Source: Methanomicrobium sp. W14
GTDB taxonomy: Archaea; Halobacteriota; Methanomicrobia; Methanomicrobiales; Methanomicrobiaceae
Length of the DNA stretch: 64,000 nucleotides
NCBI RefSeq assembly: GCF_017875315.1
Contig: NZ_JAGGMM010000002.1
Coordinates: 186,001-250,000, forward strand
Reading direction: 5' to 3'
Below are positions 32,141-41,663 of this stretch, in pieces. Position 1 is the first letter of the stretch. Each line of letters starts with the position of its first letter. Made by a program: the position numbers and the translations under genes. The notes beneath the pieces were generated by a model, which saw only the letters and a program-made list of their open reading frames with translations, was not told the origin of the DNA and did no database searches.

Positions 32141-35100
32141 GTGTACAGAGGACTGAAAGTGATGATCGTTGAGGATGAGGCTCTAATAGGAATGAGTCTT
32201 AGGAAAGTTCTCACGAAAATGGGCTATCTTGTAACCGGTGTCGCAGGAAGCGGAGAAGAGGCGTTTTCTTTTGCTTTGTCATCACACCCGGATGTCATTT
32301 TGATGGATATCCGTATAAAAGGAAATATGGACGGAATTGAGGCGGCTGAAAGGATAAACCGTGAATTCAGTGTCCCCGTCATATATGTTACCGCGTACAA
32401 TGATGATGAATGCATTGAGAGATGCATAAAATCGGGGTTATACGGTTTTCTTACAAAACCTGCTGCGGCACAGGAGATTAAAGCTGCAATAGAGACCGCC
32501 GTGGAAAGGCATCGTGCACATAAGGCAGAGGAGGAGATGAGAAAAAAGGAGGCTATCCTAAGGGCTGTCGGTTTTGCGGCAGAAAAGTTTCTGTCAGGAG
32601 GATCTTTTGAAAAAAATATAAAGGAGGCCCTTTTAGATATAGGAAAGGCAGCAGGTTTTGAAAGGATATACCTGTACAGGTGTGACGGCATAAAGGCTGT
32701 CTTTGAATTCTCTTTGTTTTGCTACTGGGAAAATGAGACGTTTTGTGAAGATTTCATGAAAAAAGACGTGAAAAATCTCAGAACCGGTAGAATGGACGAA
32801 TCATTCCTAAAAGAGGGTAAAACAACATTCTGGTCTTCAGAAATCCTGGATAACTATGGTTTGGGAGCTCTTTTCCTCTCAGAAGGAGAATATGCCATTA
32901 CTGTACCGGTATATGCATGCAACAGGTACTGGGGTTTTTTGTGTTTTATTTCATCAGGGGAAAAGATATCATGGTCTGCCGGTGAAAAGGAGGGCCTTTG
33001 TGCGACTGCATCCCTTCTGGGTTCCGCTATTTCCAGTGAAATGCTTAAAAATGATATTGTTTCAAGTGAAAAAAAATACCGGAGCCTGTATAACCTTGTC
33101 AGAATAATGTGCGATAATGTCCCTGATATGATCTGGGCTGAGGACGAAAACAGAAGATGTACATTTGCAAATCTTACTTTTTGCAGGAAGGTTTTGGGAA
33201 GGGACAATACAAAAGAGCCTGTCGGAAAGAGTGCGGATTCTGTTATTGAAGACGAAAAACAGAAAAATCCTGAAAATTCTTTCCTGAGTCTTATGGAGAG
33301 TCATGCACATGATTTTGCCTTTTCAAAAGAAAAATGCAAATCTGTACGTAATTTGTGCAGTATCTGTTCAAAGGGCAAATTTTTTCATTACGACGTGTGC
33401 AGGACGCCTTTTTTTGATGATGATGGTGTATTTGCAGGTTTAGTATGGTGCGGCAGAGATATCACCCATGAAAAGGAATTTGAAAAAAATCTGGTAAGAA
33501 TAAATACGAGATTTGTAACTTTCATGGACAAACTTCCTGCCTGCGCCTATATCCGTGACAAAAACGGAAAAATCCTTTATTCCAACCGTTATACAAAAAA
33601 TGTCTTCTTTTATGAGGGTAATCTGGATATATGCTTTATTCCTGAGATCTTCGGGGAGAATGACCCCTGTGCACTTGATGAGGTCAACAAAAAAGTTTTC
33701 GAATACGGACCTGCGGAGATGGAAAACACCTTTATTTTACGTGACGGAAATCTCCATACCTTTAAATTCATTTTGTTTCCTGTTTCCTGCAGCAATATGG
33801 AAAATGCAGTTGGTGCAATCGGTATAGATATAACGGATACCAGAGAAGCTGAACTTTCTTTGCATGAGTCAGAGCAGAATTACCGGATTCTTTTTGAAAA
33901 TGTAAATGATGCCATCTATGTAGGCGACGGGAGGGTCTGTGTAGACTGCAATTTAAAGATGAGCAGACTTCTCGGATATGAAAGAAATGAAATAATCGGC
34001 AGAAGCATTCCTGATTTTTCCCCGGAGTACCAGCCTAACGGAATGCGTTCAGATGATTACATCCATGAGATTGTGCGTCTTTCGTCAGCCGGGAAGAACC
34101 CTGATTTTTTTGACTGGGTACTTGTCAAAAAAAACGGAAATATTCTTTATACCAGAATAAGTATTAATGCCGCAACAGTTGGTCCGAAAAACCGTTTTTT
34201 TCTTGTTATCCGTGATGTAACCGATAAAAAAAGATCGGAAGAGGCTTTAAAGGAAAGCGAGATGATGTACAAAAGCCTTGTTAACAATTCCCCCATAGGC
34301 ATAGAGATATTTCAGGACCAGAAAATAGTTTACGTAAACCCTTCTGTCTCCGGAATTCTGTCAATGAGTCCGGAAGATCTAATGAACAGGTCTCTTCCGG
34401 GAATTGTGCATAAGGATGATGTCGATTATATTCTTGACATCAATAACAGGAGACTTGCAGGAATCAGTGTTCCTGACTGTTATAAAATACGTGTAATTGA
34501 CGGCGAAGGGCACATCCGTATAGTGGAGCTTAATGTGGTCGTAATCGAGTGGAATAAAAGACCCGCAACGCTCAATTTTCTGACCGACGTTACTGAAAAG
34601 GAGAAGTCTGAAGAAGCTTTAAGGGAGAGTGAAGAACGTTACAGAAGCGTAGTTGAAAATGCACGGATTAATATCATTATAGCCAGAAATGAGAAATTCT
34701 GCTACGTAAATCCATCCGCCGCAGAATTCTTGGGTTTTTCAAATGAAAAACTTTTTTCCCGCAGTTTTATTGATTTCATATGCAGGGACGACCGTGAAAA
34801 AGTTATTGAAATTCATAAAAAAATGTTTTCTGGTACAGATAATCCTGATGTCACAGAAAAATCCACAATACGTGCCTGGAACTGTATGGGAGAGGTAAGA
34901 ATACTTGATTTTAATGCAAAACTTATACAATGGAACGGTAAGCCTGCGACGCTTAATTTTCTTGTAGACATAACGGATCAGATTAAGTCCGCAAAGGTTA
35001 CTGAAAAGGCTCTTATGGAAAAGACTGTTCTTTTGCAGGAGGTTCATCACCGTGTCAAAAACAATCTTGCACTTATAATCTCCCTTCTTTCGGTACAGGC

Positions 35101-35626
35101 AAGGTCAGCAGATACAAAGGATGTTGCAAACTCCCTTCGTGACGCTGAAACACGGATATTCTCAATAGCAGCTGTCCATGAAAGTCTTTACAGGTCTTCG
35201 TCAATTTCAACAGTATCAGCAGGAGAGCACCTTAGAAATCTCGGGGAGGAGATTATAGGCAACTATTCAGCCGATGTTAAAATAAGTCTGGACGTTGATG
35301 GAGGGGAATGTCAGCTTGGTCTAAATCTGGCAATTCCGATAAGTCTTGTTGTAAACGAACTTTTGATAAATTCCATAAAATATGCCTTTTCAGGCAGAAA
35401 AAAGGGCAGAATTTATATTTTTATGAATTGCAGCGGTGATTTCATAGACCTCGTTGTTGGCGATGACGGCAAAGGAATACCGAATGACTTTGATCTGTTA
35501 AAGACTCATTCGCTTGGTATGACACTCGTGCGTAATATTGTGACCAATCAGCTTGACGGGACGATTGAACTTAAAGAAGGAAAAGGGACCGAGTGGGTAA
35601 TCAGAATCCCTCGTAATGACTTATGA
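32141..35626 (+). CDS. Large hybrid sensor: receiver - GAF/PAS repeats - HisKA_2 histidine kinase
   Basis: The 1161-residue protein begins with a receiver domain (VMIVEDEALIGM; phospho-acceptor Asp56 in HPDVILMDI; Lys in GFLTKPA). A GAF-like region follows (about 130-300), then about five PAS domains between 310 and 950, with repeated signatures such as YKSLVNNSPIGIEIFQDQKI and YRSVVENARINIIIARNEKF. The kinase core has VLLQEVHHRVKNNLALIISL (His969/970), LLINSIKYAFSG and DDGKGIPNDF. No transmembrane segment is seen, so it is a cytosolic sensor. GTG at 32141 has GGGGG 7 bases upstream; a longer frame from 32075 lacks such a site. The receiver at the front suggests it is fed by another kinase. 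Confidence 0.9.
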   Translation: MYRGLKVMIVEDEALIGMSLRKVLTKMGYLVTGVAGSGEEAFSFALSSHPDVILMDIRIKGNMDGIEAAERINREFSVPVIYVTAYNDDECIERCIKSGLYGFLTKPAAAQEIKAAIETAVERHRAHKAEEEMRKKEAILRAVGFAAEKFLSGGSFEKNIKEALLDIGKAAGFERIYLYRCDGIKAVFEFSLFCYWENETFCEDFMKKDVKNLRTGRMDESFLKEGKTTFWSSEILDNYGLGALFLSEGEYAITVPVYACNRYWGFLCFISSGEKISWSAGEKEGLCATASLLGSAISSEMLKNDIVSSEKKYRSLYNLVRIMCDNVPDMIWAEDENRRCTFANLTFCRKVLGRDNTKEPVGKSADSVIEDEKQKNPENSFLSLMESHAHDFAFSKEKCKSVRNLCSICSKGKFFHYDVCRTPFFDDDGVFAGLVWCGRDITHEKEFEKNLVRINTRFVTFMDKLPACAYIRDKNGKILYSNRYTKNVFFYEGNLDICFIPEIFGENDPCALDEVNKKVFEYGPAEMENTFILRDGNLHTFKFILFPVSCSNMENAVGAIGIDITDTREAELSLHESEQNYRILFENVNDAIYVGDGRVCVDCNLKMSRLLGYERNEIIGRSIPDFSPEYQPNGMRSDDYIHEIVRLSSAGKNPDFFDWVLVKKNGNILYTRISINAATVGPKNRFFLVIRDVTDKKRSEEALKESEMMYKSLVNNSPIGIEIFQDQKIVYVNPSVSGILSMSPEDLMNRSLPGIVHKDDVDYILDINNRRLAGISVPDCYKIRVIDGEGHIRIVELNVVVIEWNKRPATLNFLTDVTEKEKSEEALRESEERYRSVVENARINIIIARNEKFCYVNPSAAEFLGFSNEKLFSRSFIDFICRDDREKVIEIHKKMFSGTDNPDVTEKSTIRAWNCMGEVRILDFNAKLIQWNGKPATLNFLVDITDQIKSAKVTEKALMEKTVLLQEVHHRVKNNLALIISLLSVQARSADTKDVANSLRDAETRIFSIAAVHESLYRSSSISTVSAGEHLRNLGEEIIGNYSADVKISLDVDGGECQLGLNLAIPISLVVNELLINSIKYAFSGRKKGRIYIFMNCSGDFIDLVVGDDGKGIPNDFDLLKTHSLGMTLVRNIVTNQLDGTIELKEGKGTEWVIRIPRNDL

Positions 35627-35696
35627 AAAATTCAGAAATTTATCCGGTTTTGTTTTTGGACAGGAAATCATTAAATGATGGTTGAAGGGCCTGTTG

Positions 35697-36209
35697 TCAG
35701 GCATATCTCCTGACAACTATCATCTCGCATAAACTGTCGCAGTTGCAGATAGACTTCTGGAAAACAAGTTTATATGCAGGATTCAGATTTTCAACGGCCG
35801 AACCCGCGAAATTCATGCACATTTCGTATACTATCCGCCTGTCTGTTCCTGTTTCAAGCGACTTTGAGCAAATAGGGCATTTTTTTATTGTTATTTTTGC
35901 CGTATCACCTTTTCCCTTCATGGTTTCAGACTCAGTTTCAGGTCCTGTAATGGCGGAATTTATCATCCGGAAAGCCTCTGCGACTTCAAGTGCGTTGTCC
36001 AGCGGAAGATTTAGATATGTGGCGTATTTTTTTCCTTTTTTTCCCGCTTCCCTGAATATTTTAAGTTCTGCGTCCTTTATCTTTGCATCATATTTTCCTG
36101 CTGAAATTTTCCTGATTTCATCGTCAAAGGCCTGAGGCATGTACCCTGCAAAGTCAGATGAAATTTTCCACATGGCTTCATCCGTGCTTTTTTCCTCCTT
36201 TTCCTGCAT
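35697..36209 (-). CDS. Hypothetical protein with C-terminal Cys cluster (170 aa)
   Basis: The N-terminal 80 residues are helical. The C-terminal part has IKKCPICSKSLETGTDRRI, then VYEMCMNFAGSAVENLNPAY and SICNCDSLCEMIVVR. The order CPxC - C - CxCxxxC resembles small ligand-binding domains of the V4R/DUF6125 kind, where the cysteines bind a metal or heme-like ligand. I cannot assign a family with certainty. It is convergent with the hybrid kinase gene, so a shared signal is possible but unproved. Confidence 0.55.
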   Translation of the reverse strand: MQEKEEKSTDEAMWKISSDFAGYMPQAFDDEIRKISAGKYDAKIKDAELKIFREAGKKGKKYATYLNLPLDNALEVAEAFRMINSAITGPETESETMKGKGDTAKITIKKCPICSKSLETGTDRRIVYEMCMNFAGSAVENLNPAYKLVFQKSICNCDSLCEMIVVRRYA

Positions 36210-36592
36210 TTTTAATTTCCTCTTTTAAGGCGTAAGTTTCATTACCATACCTGCTTTTCAAGTTAATAGCGACTGTAGCACTCTGCTGGCAGAATCATAT
36301 GGTGAATCTTTGTAAATATATACTTATTCCCTGAAAATCAGTCCTTCATGGCCGATATTTTATATTTACGATCTGGTATTGTAATAATTATTATGAAAAA
36401 TTTATTCTGATTTATCATTTCCTCCATTATTCTTAGACATAATTATGGAAACTGCCGTTCATTTTATGCAGTATGAACTCCATATATATATACATATATT
36501 CAAACTGGGGGTTGCGGGGTGAAGCGTTGGATATACTGGTATCTATATGACTTTTCCTTTTTTTGGATGTCCGGCTCCGGGAGATCACTGAT
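36210..36592. other. AT-rich intergenic stretch of about 380 bp
   Basis: No coding frame is credible. It has TATA-like tracts (CATATATATATACATATATTC near 36481-36501 and GATATACTGGTATCTATATG near 36531-36550) that probably drive the 36593 gene. The long minus-strand frame 36433-36933 is a shadow of that gene. Confidence 0.4.
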
Positions 36593-36961
36593 ATGCAGAA
36601 ATTAAAAGCAGTATACTGGGATGAAAGAACCCTTTTTTCAAAGGAAAAGATGAATGAATACATCTTGATCCTTGCAGATCTGATAAAGAACTGGAATCCG
36701 TCGAAATATGACGGAACAGCATATAAGCTTATGTCATATTTTGAGGAGATGAAAAGGGTTTTAAAAGTTTTAAATGACGATTTCGGGGAGAAAAAAAGCA
36801 TCGGTGATTTTATTAAAAAATCAGACTTAAGTTCATATTCACCGCTTACAGAAGAACTTACGGATAAGTCGGTGTGGGCTATGGACAGGTGGGGAGTTGC
36901 CTTTATAATGGATGAAGGGTCCATGAAAACCATGAATTTAAAGGATATGATCCTCGGGTAG
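36593..36961 (+). CDS. Hypothetical helical protein (122 aa)
   Basis: A mostly alpha-helical, slightly basic N-terminal half (AVYWDERTLFSKEKMNEYI, LADLIKNWNPSKYDGTAYKL) leads into KRVLKVLNDDFGEKKSIGDF and an acidic C-terminus. I do not recognise a family. ATG at 36593 with GGAGATCA about 7 bases upstream is preferred over the longer TTG start at 36563. It lies alone upstream of the DNA methylase. Confidence 0.55.
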   Translation: MQKLKAVYWDERTLFSKEKMNEYILILADLIKNWNPSKYDGTAYKLMSYFEEMKRVLKVLNDDFGEKKSIGDFIKKSDLSSYSPLTEELTDKSVWAMDRWGVAFIMDEGSMKTMNLKDMILG

Positions 36962-37113
36962 TCCCAAAAATAGGATTATCCATCAACTTTTATAATTGAT
37001 CTCAGATCAAAAAACCCTTTTTTTTGGGTAATTCTTAAAACTATAGTCATAAATTGATTAAAGTTCAGATTATATGCAGATGAGATCTGTGCCGTTTTTC
37101 AGGAGACAGAATT

Positions 37114-38034
37114 ATGCCGGGGATAAATGAAAAGCCTTTTCTTAAGTGGGCAGGGGGGAAAACCCAGCTTTTGGATGAATTTACAAAAAGAATTCCCGGT
37201 GAGCTTAAAAATGGTGAGATTACGGCTTTTGTCGAACCTTTTGTAGGTGGGGGCGCTGTTTATTTTCATTTTAACAAGCTTTTTAATTTTGATGAATGCC
37301 ACCTGTTTGATGTTAACAGTGAACTTGTTCTGGTATATAACGTCATAAAAAACGATGTTGATGAACTAGTTGAGTACCTTTGTGTGGTTGCAGGTGAATT
37401 TCTTTCAAAGAATGATGAGGGGAGGAAAAAATATTATTATTCAGTAAGAAACGAATTCAACCGCACGAAACCTTCCATAAATTTCGGCAGGTATGGAAGA
37501 CCGTGGATAGAGCGTGCAGGACAGCTCATATTTCTGAATAAAACCTGTTTTAACGGTTTGTTTCGTGTCAACTCAAAAGGAGAGTTCAATGTTCCGTTCG
37601 GACGTTATAAAAACCCTAAAATTGTTTATCCGGAGTTATTGAAGGCTGATTCCGATCTTCTTCAAAATACCGTTATACACCTTGGGGATTTTGAATTTTC
37701 GGCCGGGTACATCGACAGCCATGCCTTTGTTTACTTTGATCCGCCTTACAGGCCTCTTAATTCGTCGTCATCCTTTACAGGTTATTCAAGTGACGGTTTT
37801 GACGATAAATGCCAGAGGCGTCTTGCTAAATTTTATAATCAGTGCGACATGAAAAATGCGAAACTTATGCTCAGCAATTCTGACCCGAAAAACATCAGTC
37901 CTGATGACAATTATTTTGATGACATGTACAGGAGGTTTAAAATTGAACGCCTCAGTGCAAGGCGCAACATAAATTCCGATGCGAGCAAAAGGGGAGATAT
38001 AAACGAGATCCTTGTAATGAATTACGATTACTAA
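37114..38034 (+). CDS. DNA adenine methylase, Dam/D12 class
   Basis: A class-alpha N6-adenine methyltransferase. The SAM motif is FLKWAGGKTQLL at the very front, EPFVGGGAVYFHF completes it, and the catalytic motif IV is DPPY in HAFVYFDPPYRPLNSS. C-terminal RFKIERLSARRNINSDASKR matches D12-class enzymes. The 306-residue length is normal. The D12 class often recognises GATC, but specificity is not readable. No restriction endonuclease gene is adjacent, so it is a solitary methylase or has lost its partner. Confidence 0.9.
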   Translation: MPGINEKPFLKWAGGKTQLLDEFTKRIPGELKNGEITAFVEPFVGGGAVYFHFNKLFNFDECHLFDVNSELVLVYNVIKNDVDELVEYLCVVAGEFLSKNDEGRKKYYYSVRNEFNRTKPSINFGRYGRPWIERAGQLIFLNKTCFNGLFRVNSKGEFNVPFGRYKNPKIVYPELLKADSDLLQNTVIHLGDFEFSAGYIDSHAFVYFDPPYRPLNSSSSFTGYSSDGFDDKCQRRLAKFYNQCDMKNAKLMLSNSDPKNISPDDNYFDDMYRRFKIERLSARRNINSDASKRGDINEILVMNYDY

Positions 38035-38240
38035 AAAAACCATTTTTCGTGACCTTTTCTGTAGATGCTGCACGGAATTTCGGTTTGTCCTTTTAATGTT
38101 TTTTGCATATGAAACACGTTTTTTCCGGAATTTTGATTGAATTAGGGTTTAAGTTTAAAAAATTCTGGTTAATGTACAGGCTTCAATAGATATGAAGAAG
38201 AATATTTATATCCGTGGTATCCGTGTCATGGCAGTCTGCA

Positions 38241-39587
38241 ATGAGGGCAGAACTTTTAAAATCAGAAGTCTCTGATGCATTTTTGGACGAAAAAAGAATC
38301 AGACCCGGTACAAATTTTTATTTTGCAAAATCACCTGACAGGACATCTTTAATATTTTCGTATCCGGTATTTGTAAAATGCCGCCTTCTGGAAGACTTTC
38401 CCGAAGCAAAGGAAGGGTACGACGGGGCGGTGGCCGGGCTTATAGAGTCAATAAAAGATAAATGCCGCGAAATTTCTGCTCTTCACCCGCTTGGAGGGCT
38501 TGATACCGGGTGTCCCGGTAATTATTCACCTAATATAGAACCTGTGACGTTCTGCAGGGTCTCTTCCGGCACCGGGCAGATGCTCTGGAAGGCCGGGCCT
38601 GACAATTATATGAACGATGACGGAATTTTTCTTACACTTTGCGGAGCTGTTCCATACCCTGGTGACCCTGTCTGTGGAAATGTCCGTCGTGCAGGTGAAA
38701 TTTTTTCATCACTTCTTGAGTCTGTTGCAGAATTGTCATTCAGATTCAGCAGAAAAAGCGCAGAAGCTGGAGCAATGTGCTCTCTTGACCAGAAGCTTTT
38801 AAGAAAAAATCTCAGTTTGGCAGGTCTTGTTTCGTTTATTGCGGACAACACTCTTCCTGCAAGGACATACACAAGACACAGGGGTTACTTCAGGATTGCA
38901 GGACCTGGCAAAAGCAGTAATGTTCCTTTTGTCTGTCCTTTGGAGCTTGAACCTGTGGAAATGGAGCTTATGGCTTCCGGGGGATCCGTTACCGGTCTTG
39001 GAATCAGGAAAAAGGAGGTTTTTGCTGTTACAGGATCAAATGCTGAAGGAAAGTCGACTTTTCTTCAGACTGTCCGGTCGGGCTGCGACGACCACCTCCC
39101 CGGTGACGGGAGGGAGCAGGTTGTGACTTCAGGAAGTGTCATGACAGCGGAATCTTGTGAATCTGATATATCAGGCTCTGATATAAGCATGTTCTTTTCG
39201 GCCCTCCCGCCCGGTGCTTCAGGAAGCCCCAAATGTGTGTTCGGCAGTGGCAGCGGTTCTATGGGTATGGCTGCACAGTTTTCGGAGGCTGTAAGGAAAA
39301 AAGCACAGGTGATTGTTGTCGACGAGGACAAATCGGCGACAAATCTTCTTGTTCCGAACTGTATGCAGGGTATGAACGTAACACCCCTGTCTTTAATATG
39401 CCGTAAACACAGGGAAAAGCTTGGTGGGTCTTCCGTGGTTTTTGCTGCAGCCACAATGGATATTCTTGTTTCGGAGGCGGACAGAATTATGGAATTCAGG
39501 GATCATACTGCATTCGGGATAAAAAGGGATGACTTCAGAAAAAAGCTTAGACAATACCTTGAATCTGTGATAAAAGGTCTTCAGTAA
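38241..39587 (+). CDS. ABC-class predicted ATPase (COG3044-like), divergent
   Basis: The C-terminal half follows the predicted ABC-class ATPase family: LSLAGLVSFIADNTLPARTY, GLGIRKKEVFAVTGSNAEGK (Walker A GSNAEGKST), HLPGDGREQVVTSGSVMTAE, SGSGSMGMAAQFSEAV and Walker B VIVVDEDKSATNLL. Compared with family consensus as I remember it, GGGYHGKST has become GSNAEGKST, and SGSTSQAAN has become SGSMGMAAQ. It is shorter than the usual 550 residues at the N-terminus. ATG at 38241 is taken because a TATA-like ATTTATATC lies about 30 bp before it, suggesting leaderless translation; GTG at 38214 is possible. Confidence 0.72.
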   Translation: MRAELLKSEVSDAFLDEKRIRPGTNFYFAKSPDRTSLIFSYPVFVKCRLLEDFPEAKEGYDGAVAGLIESIKDKCREISALHPLGGLDTGCPGNYSPNIEPVTFCRVSSGTGQMLWKAGPDNYMNDDGIFLTLCGAVPYPGDPVCGNVRRAGEIFSSLLESVAELSFRFSRKSAEAGAMCSLDQKLLRKNLSLAGLVSFIADNTLPARTYTRHRGYFRIAGPGKSSNVPFVCPLELEPVEMELMASGGSVTGLGIRKKEVFAVTGSNAEGKSTFLQTVRSGCDDHLPGDGREQVVTSGSVMTAESCESDISGSDISMFFSALPPGASGSPKCVFGSGSGSMGMAAQFSEAVRKKAQVIVVDEDKSATNLLVPNCMQGMNVTPLSLICRKHREKLGGSSVVFAAATMDILVSEADRIMEFRDHTAFGIKRDDFRKKLRQYLESVIKGLQ

Positions 39588-39696
39588 GTTTATCTGCACT
39601 TTTATCTATCTGAGGCATTTATTGTTGCATCAGTGGAAGTTTGATGTTTCAAAATTATTTCAGTCCGCATTTTTTTGCGGCGGATTAAAAAAGAGA

Positions 39697-41226
39697 TTAT
39701 TTTCTTGTTTTTAAGGCAAGTAATATTATTCCTATTACAATAATGCCTTCGAATATCATGATAATTGTAGTGAACGGGCTGTCCTTTAAAAAGGAGTTTA
39801 TCGGGTCAGAAGTTTCTGTTGCAGTACTTTCAGGCTCATCCCGGTTGTTCTGTAGTCCTGGTGCATATGCTGAACCTGTTTCCGGTATATATACACTGTT
39901 GTTGTTACGGATTTCAAGTCCGGCTGAAGCATCTGCTTTATTGTCGTAATCACTTACCTTTACACTGTAATTTCCCACGCCAAGGTTTGATGATGACACA
40001 TTTGTTGACCATGTATTGTAAGGCCTGGATTCTGATACCGGTATAATTGATGTTAACGTTCTGTTAGCTTTGTTCTCATCATAATTTTGCATTTTAACAA
40101 CTACCCATGTGCCTTTGTCAAGGTTGGTTGTTCCTGAAATGTTTATCTGCCGGCCTAAACCGGCGTCTGGAATCTTTCCGTTGTCTGTGCCTGAAAACCT
40201 GATCCAGGGCTCTTCGAGAAGCATTACGAACTGCTGGTACGGGTTTTCGTCCTCGTTTGCCTTTAATAATCCTCCTGACGAGGAGGGAGCTGTCTGGTTA
40301 AGTTTTTCCTCTATTTCTGACAGTTCATCCTTTGTGCCCATAATGGCGTAGATGTAGTATCTCCCTGAAATTATGTTCATAGTTTCATTTGACGACAACA
40401 GTTCATTGTCCCAGACAATGAAACCGCTTGTACTGGTTTTTGGTTTCACATACTTTTTGAATGTGTATTCGCCGTATTCATCCGATCTTGAAATAAGAAC
40501 CAGAATATCTTTTCCTTTCTGGCCCTGGCCGTCTATTTTAAGTGAATCCCCTTTGGTAATTCTTCCTCCTCTTGAGGACAGGTCAGGTTCAAGAGTAAGA
40601 TCTATACCAAAACCGGGCGTTAAATATGAGTTCTGCTCATAAAATTCGTCTTCGTCTGATTTTTCCGGTGAAGCGTTTTCTTCTGTGCTGTTCTGGCCAG
40701 TAAGCTCAATTTTGAAAACATCGGCGGAAGTGTAGGTTACATGGGCAAGTTTTACTATTCTGTTTTCTTCATCGCCTTCAATCCATGCCCTGAATATGTA
40801 GTCGCCAGGGGGTGTATCGCTAAGGCTCATCCTGGATGTCCATTTTTTCTTTGAATCAGGTTTGAGTGTAAATTCTATGGACTTTGAGCCTGAACTGCCT
40901 TTTATAAAGGTTCCGTTCTCATCGTAGCAGTCGGTAGAGTGAAAGTCCTCGTATACGGTTACTTCTTCGGTTTTGGGGTAAGTCCCTGTTATCTGAAGTC
41001 TTTCATTCCATATTGTCTGGTCGGTTACGGGGTCTATTGAGGCGCCTGTGTCTGTTTTGGCAGAGGCCGGCATGCAGAATATTGCTGAAATAATCAAAAA
41101 AAATGCAAAACAGAGAAATCCTGCCTTTTGGCATTTAAAATACCGGACTTTATTTCCTGCATCTGAGTGATTCAGCCTTCCAGGACGCAATTGATGGTGT
41201 TTTTTTATTGATATTTTATTTTTCAT
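39697..41226 (-). CDS. Exported surface protein with DUF3821-like repeats
   Basis: A long signal peptide (hydrophobic core GFLCFAFFLIISAIFCMPASA, about residues 36-56) precedes beta-sandwich repeats. Repeats recur as the motif 'I.GTYPK...VTVYEDFHSTDCYDENG', 'PPGDYIFRAWIEGDE' and later 'SGTTNLDKGTWVVVKMQNYD'. The C-terminus has a transmembrane anchor (FTTIIMIFEGIIVIGIILLAL) and a short basic tail. These features match methanogen surface (S-layer-like) proteins. GGGGGTTATC precedes the ATG. It is convergent with the ATPase gene and divergent from the winged-helix regulator. Confidence 0.78.
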   Translation of the reverse strand: MKNKISIKKHHQLRPGRLNHSDAGNKVRYFKCQKAGFLCFAFFLIISAIFCMPASAKTDTGASIDPVTDQTIWNERLQITGTYPKTEEVTVYEDFHSTDCYDENGTFIKGSSGSKSIEFTLKPDSKKKWTSRMSLSDTPPGDYIFRAWIEGDEENRIVKLAHVTYTSADVFKIELTGQNSTEENASPEKSDEDEFYEQNSYLTPGFGIDLTLEPDLSSRGGRITKGDSLKIDGQGQKGKDILVLISRSDEYGEYTFKKYVKPKTSTSGFIVWDNELLSSNETMNIISGRYYIYAIMGTKDELSEIEEKLNQTAPSSSGGLLKANEDENPYQQFVMLLEEPWIRFSGTDNGKIPDAGLGRQINISGTTNLDKGTWVVVKMQNYDENKANRTLTSIIPVSESRPYNTWSTNVSSSNLGVGNYSVKVSDYDNKADASAGLEIRNNNSVYIPETGSAYAPGLQNNRDEPESTATETSDPINSFLKDSPFTTIIMIFEGIIVIGIILLALKTRK

Positions 41227-41663
41227 TTCTGATAACCCCCGCGGGCAGTATTTGTCTGACTTTTTTTGCTCATGCGGGTGTATTCCGTATTTTTTTTAAT
41301 CCAGAAGTTTTTCTGATTTTGCTGTGTGTTTCTGTATTATTCCGCACCATAATATTTTTTCCGGGCAGTAATTGTTTTTCAGGTTCCCGGATGGTTCAGG
41401 CTTTAAGGCACGGGGCTTTTATACTGCCATTTCTGATTTTTGTTATGATGCCCTTTCTGACTATTTCTTGAAGTCCTTTATGTAAATGATTTCTGTGAGA
41501 TGTCTGAAACCTTTGTTGCATCTAATGCTTCCGGATTTATGCTTTTAAGCAATCCGCATACCAGTAAATTTTTTTGAACTTTAAATGTAATATTAAGGTT
41601 TTCTGCTGCATTATGCTTTCGTCAGTTTTTCGTTTTATATTTGTCACAGAAAATTGATATAAT
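41227..41663. other. Intergenic stretch of about 440 bp between divergent genes
   Basis: It is T-rich. The 87-residue hydrophobic frame (41208-41471) is a composition artefact overlapping the surface-protein start. TTTTATAT at 41633-41640 fits the winged-helix gene as a promoter. Nothing else is recognised. Confidence 0.45.
41633..41640 (+). promoter_or_regulatory. TATA-like box for the winged-helix regulator
   Basis: TTTTATAT centred about 27 bp before the ATG at 41664 predicts a leaderless transcript. Confidence 0.4.

Noticed and set aside
36433-36933. Minus-strand 166-residue frame
   Set aside because: It is antisense to the 36593-36961 gene, which has a ribosome-binding site and protein-like composition.
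41208-41471. 87-residue hydrophobic frame
   Set aside because: It lies in a T-rich promoter region and overlaps the surface-protein start; composition explains the hydrophobicity.
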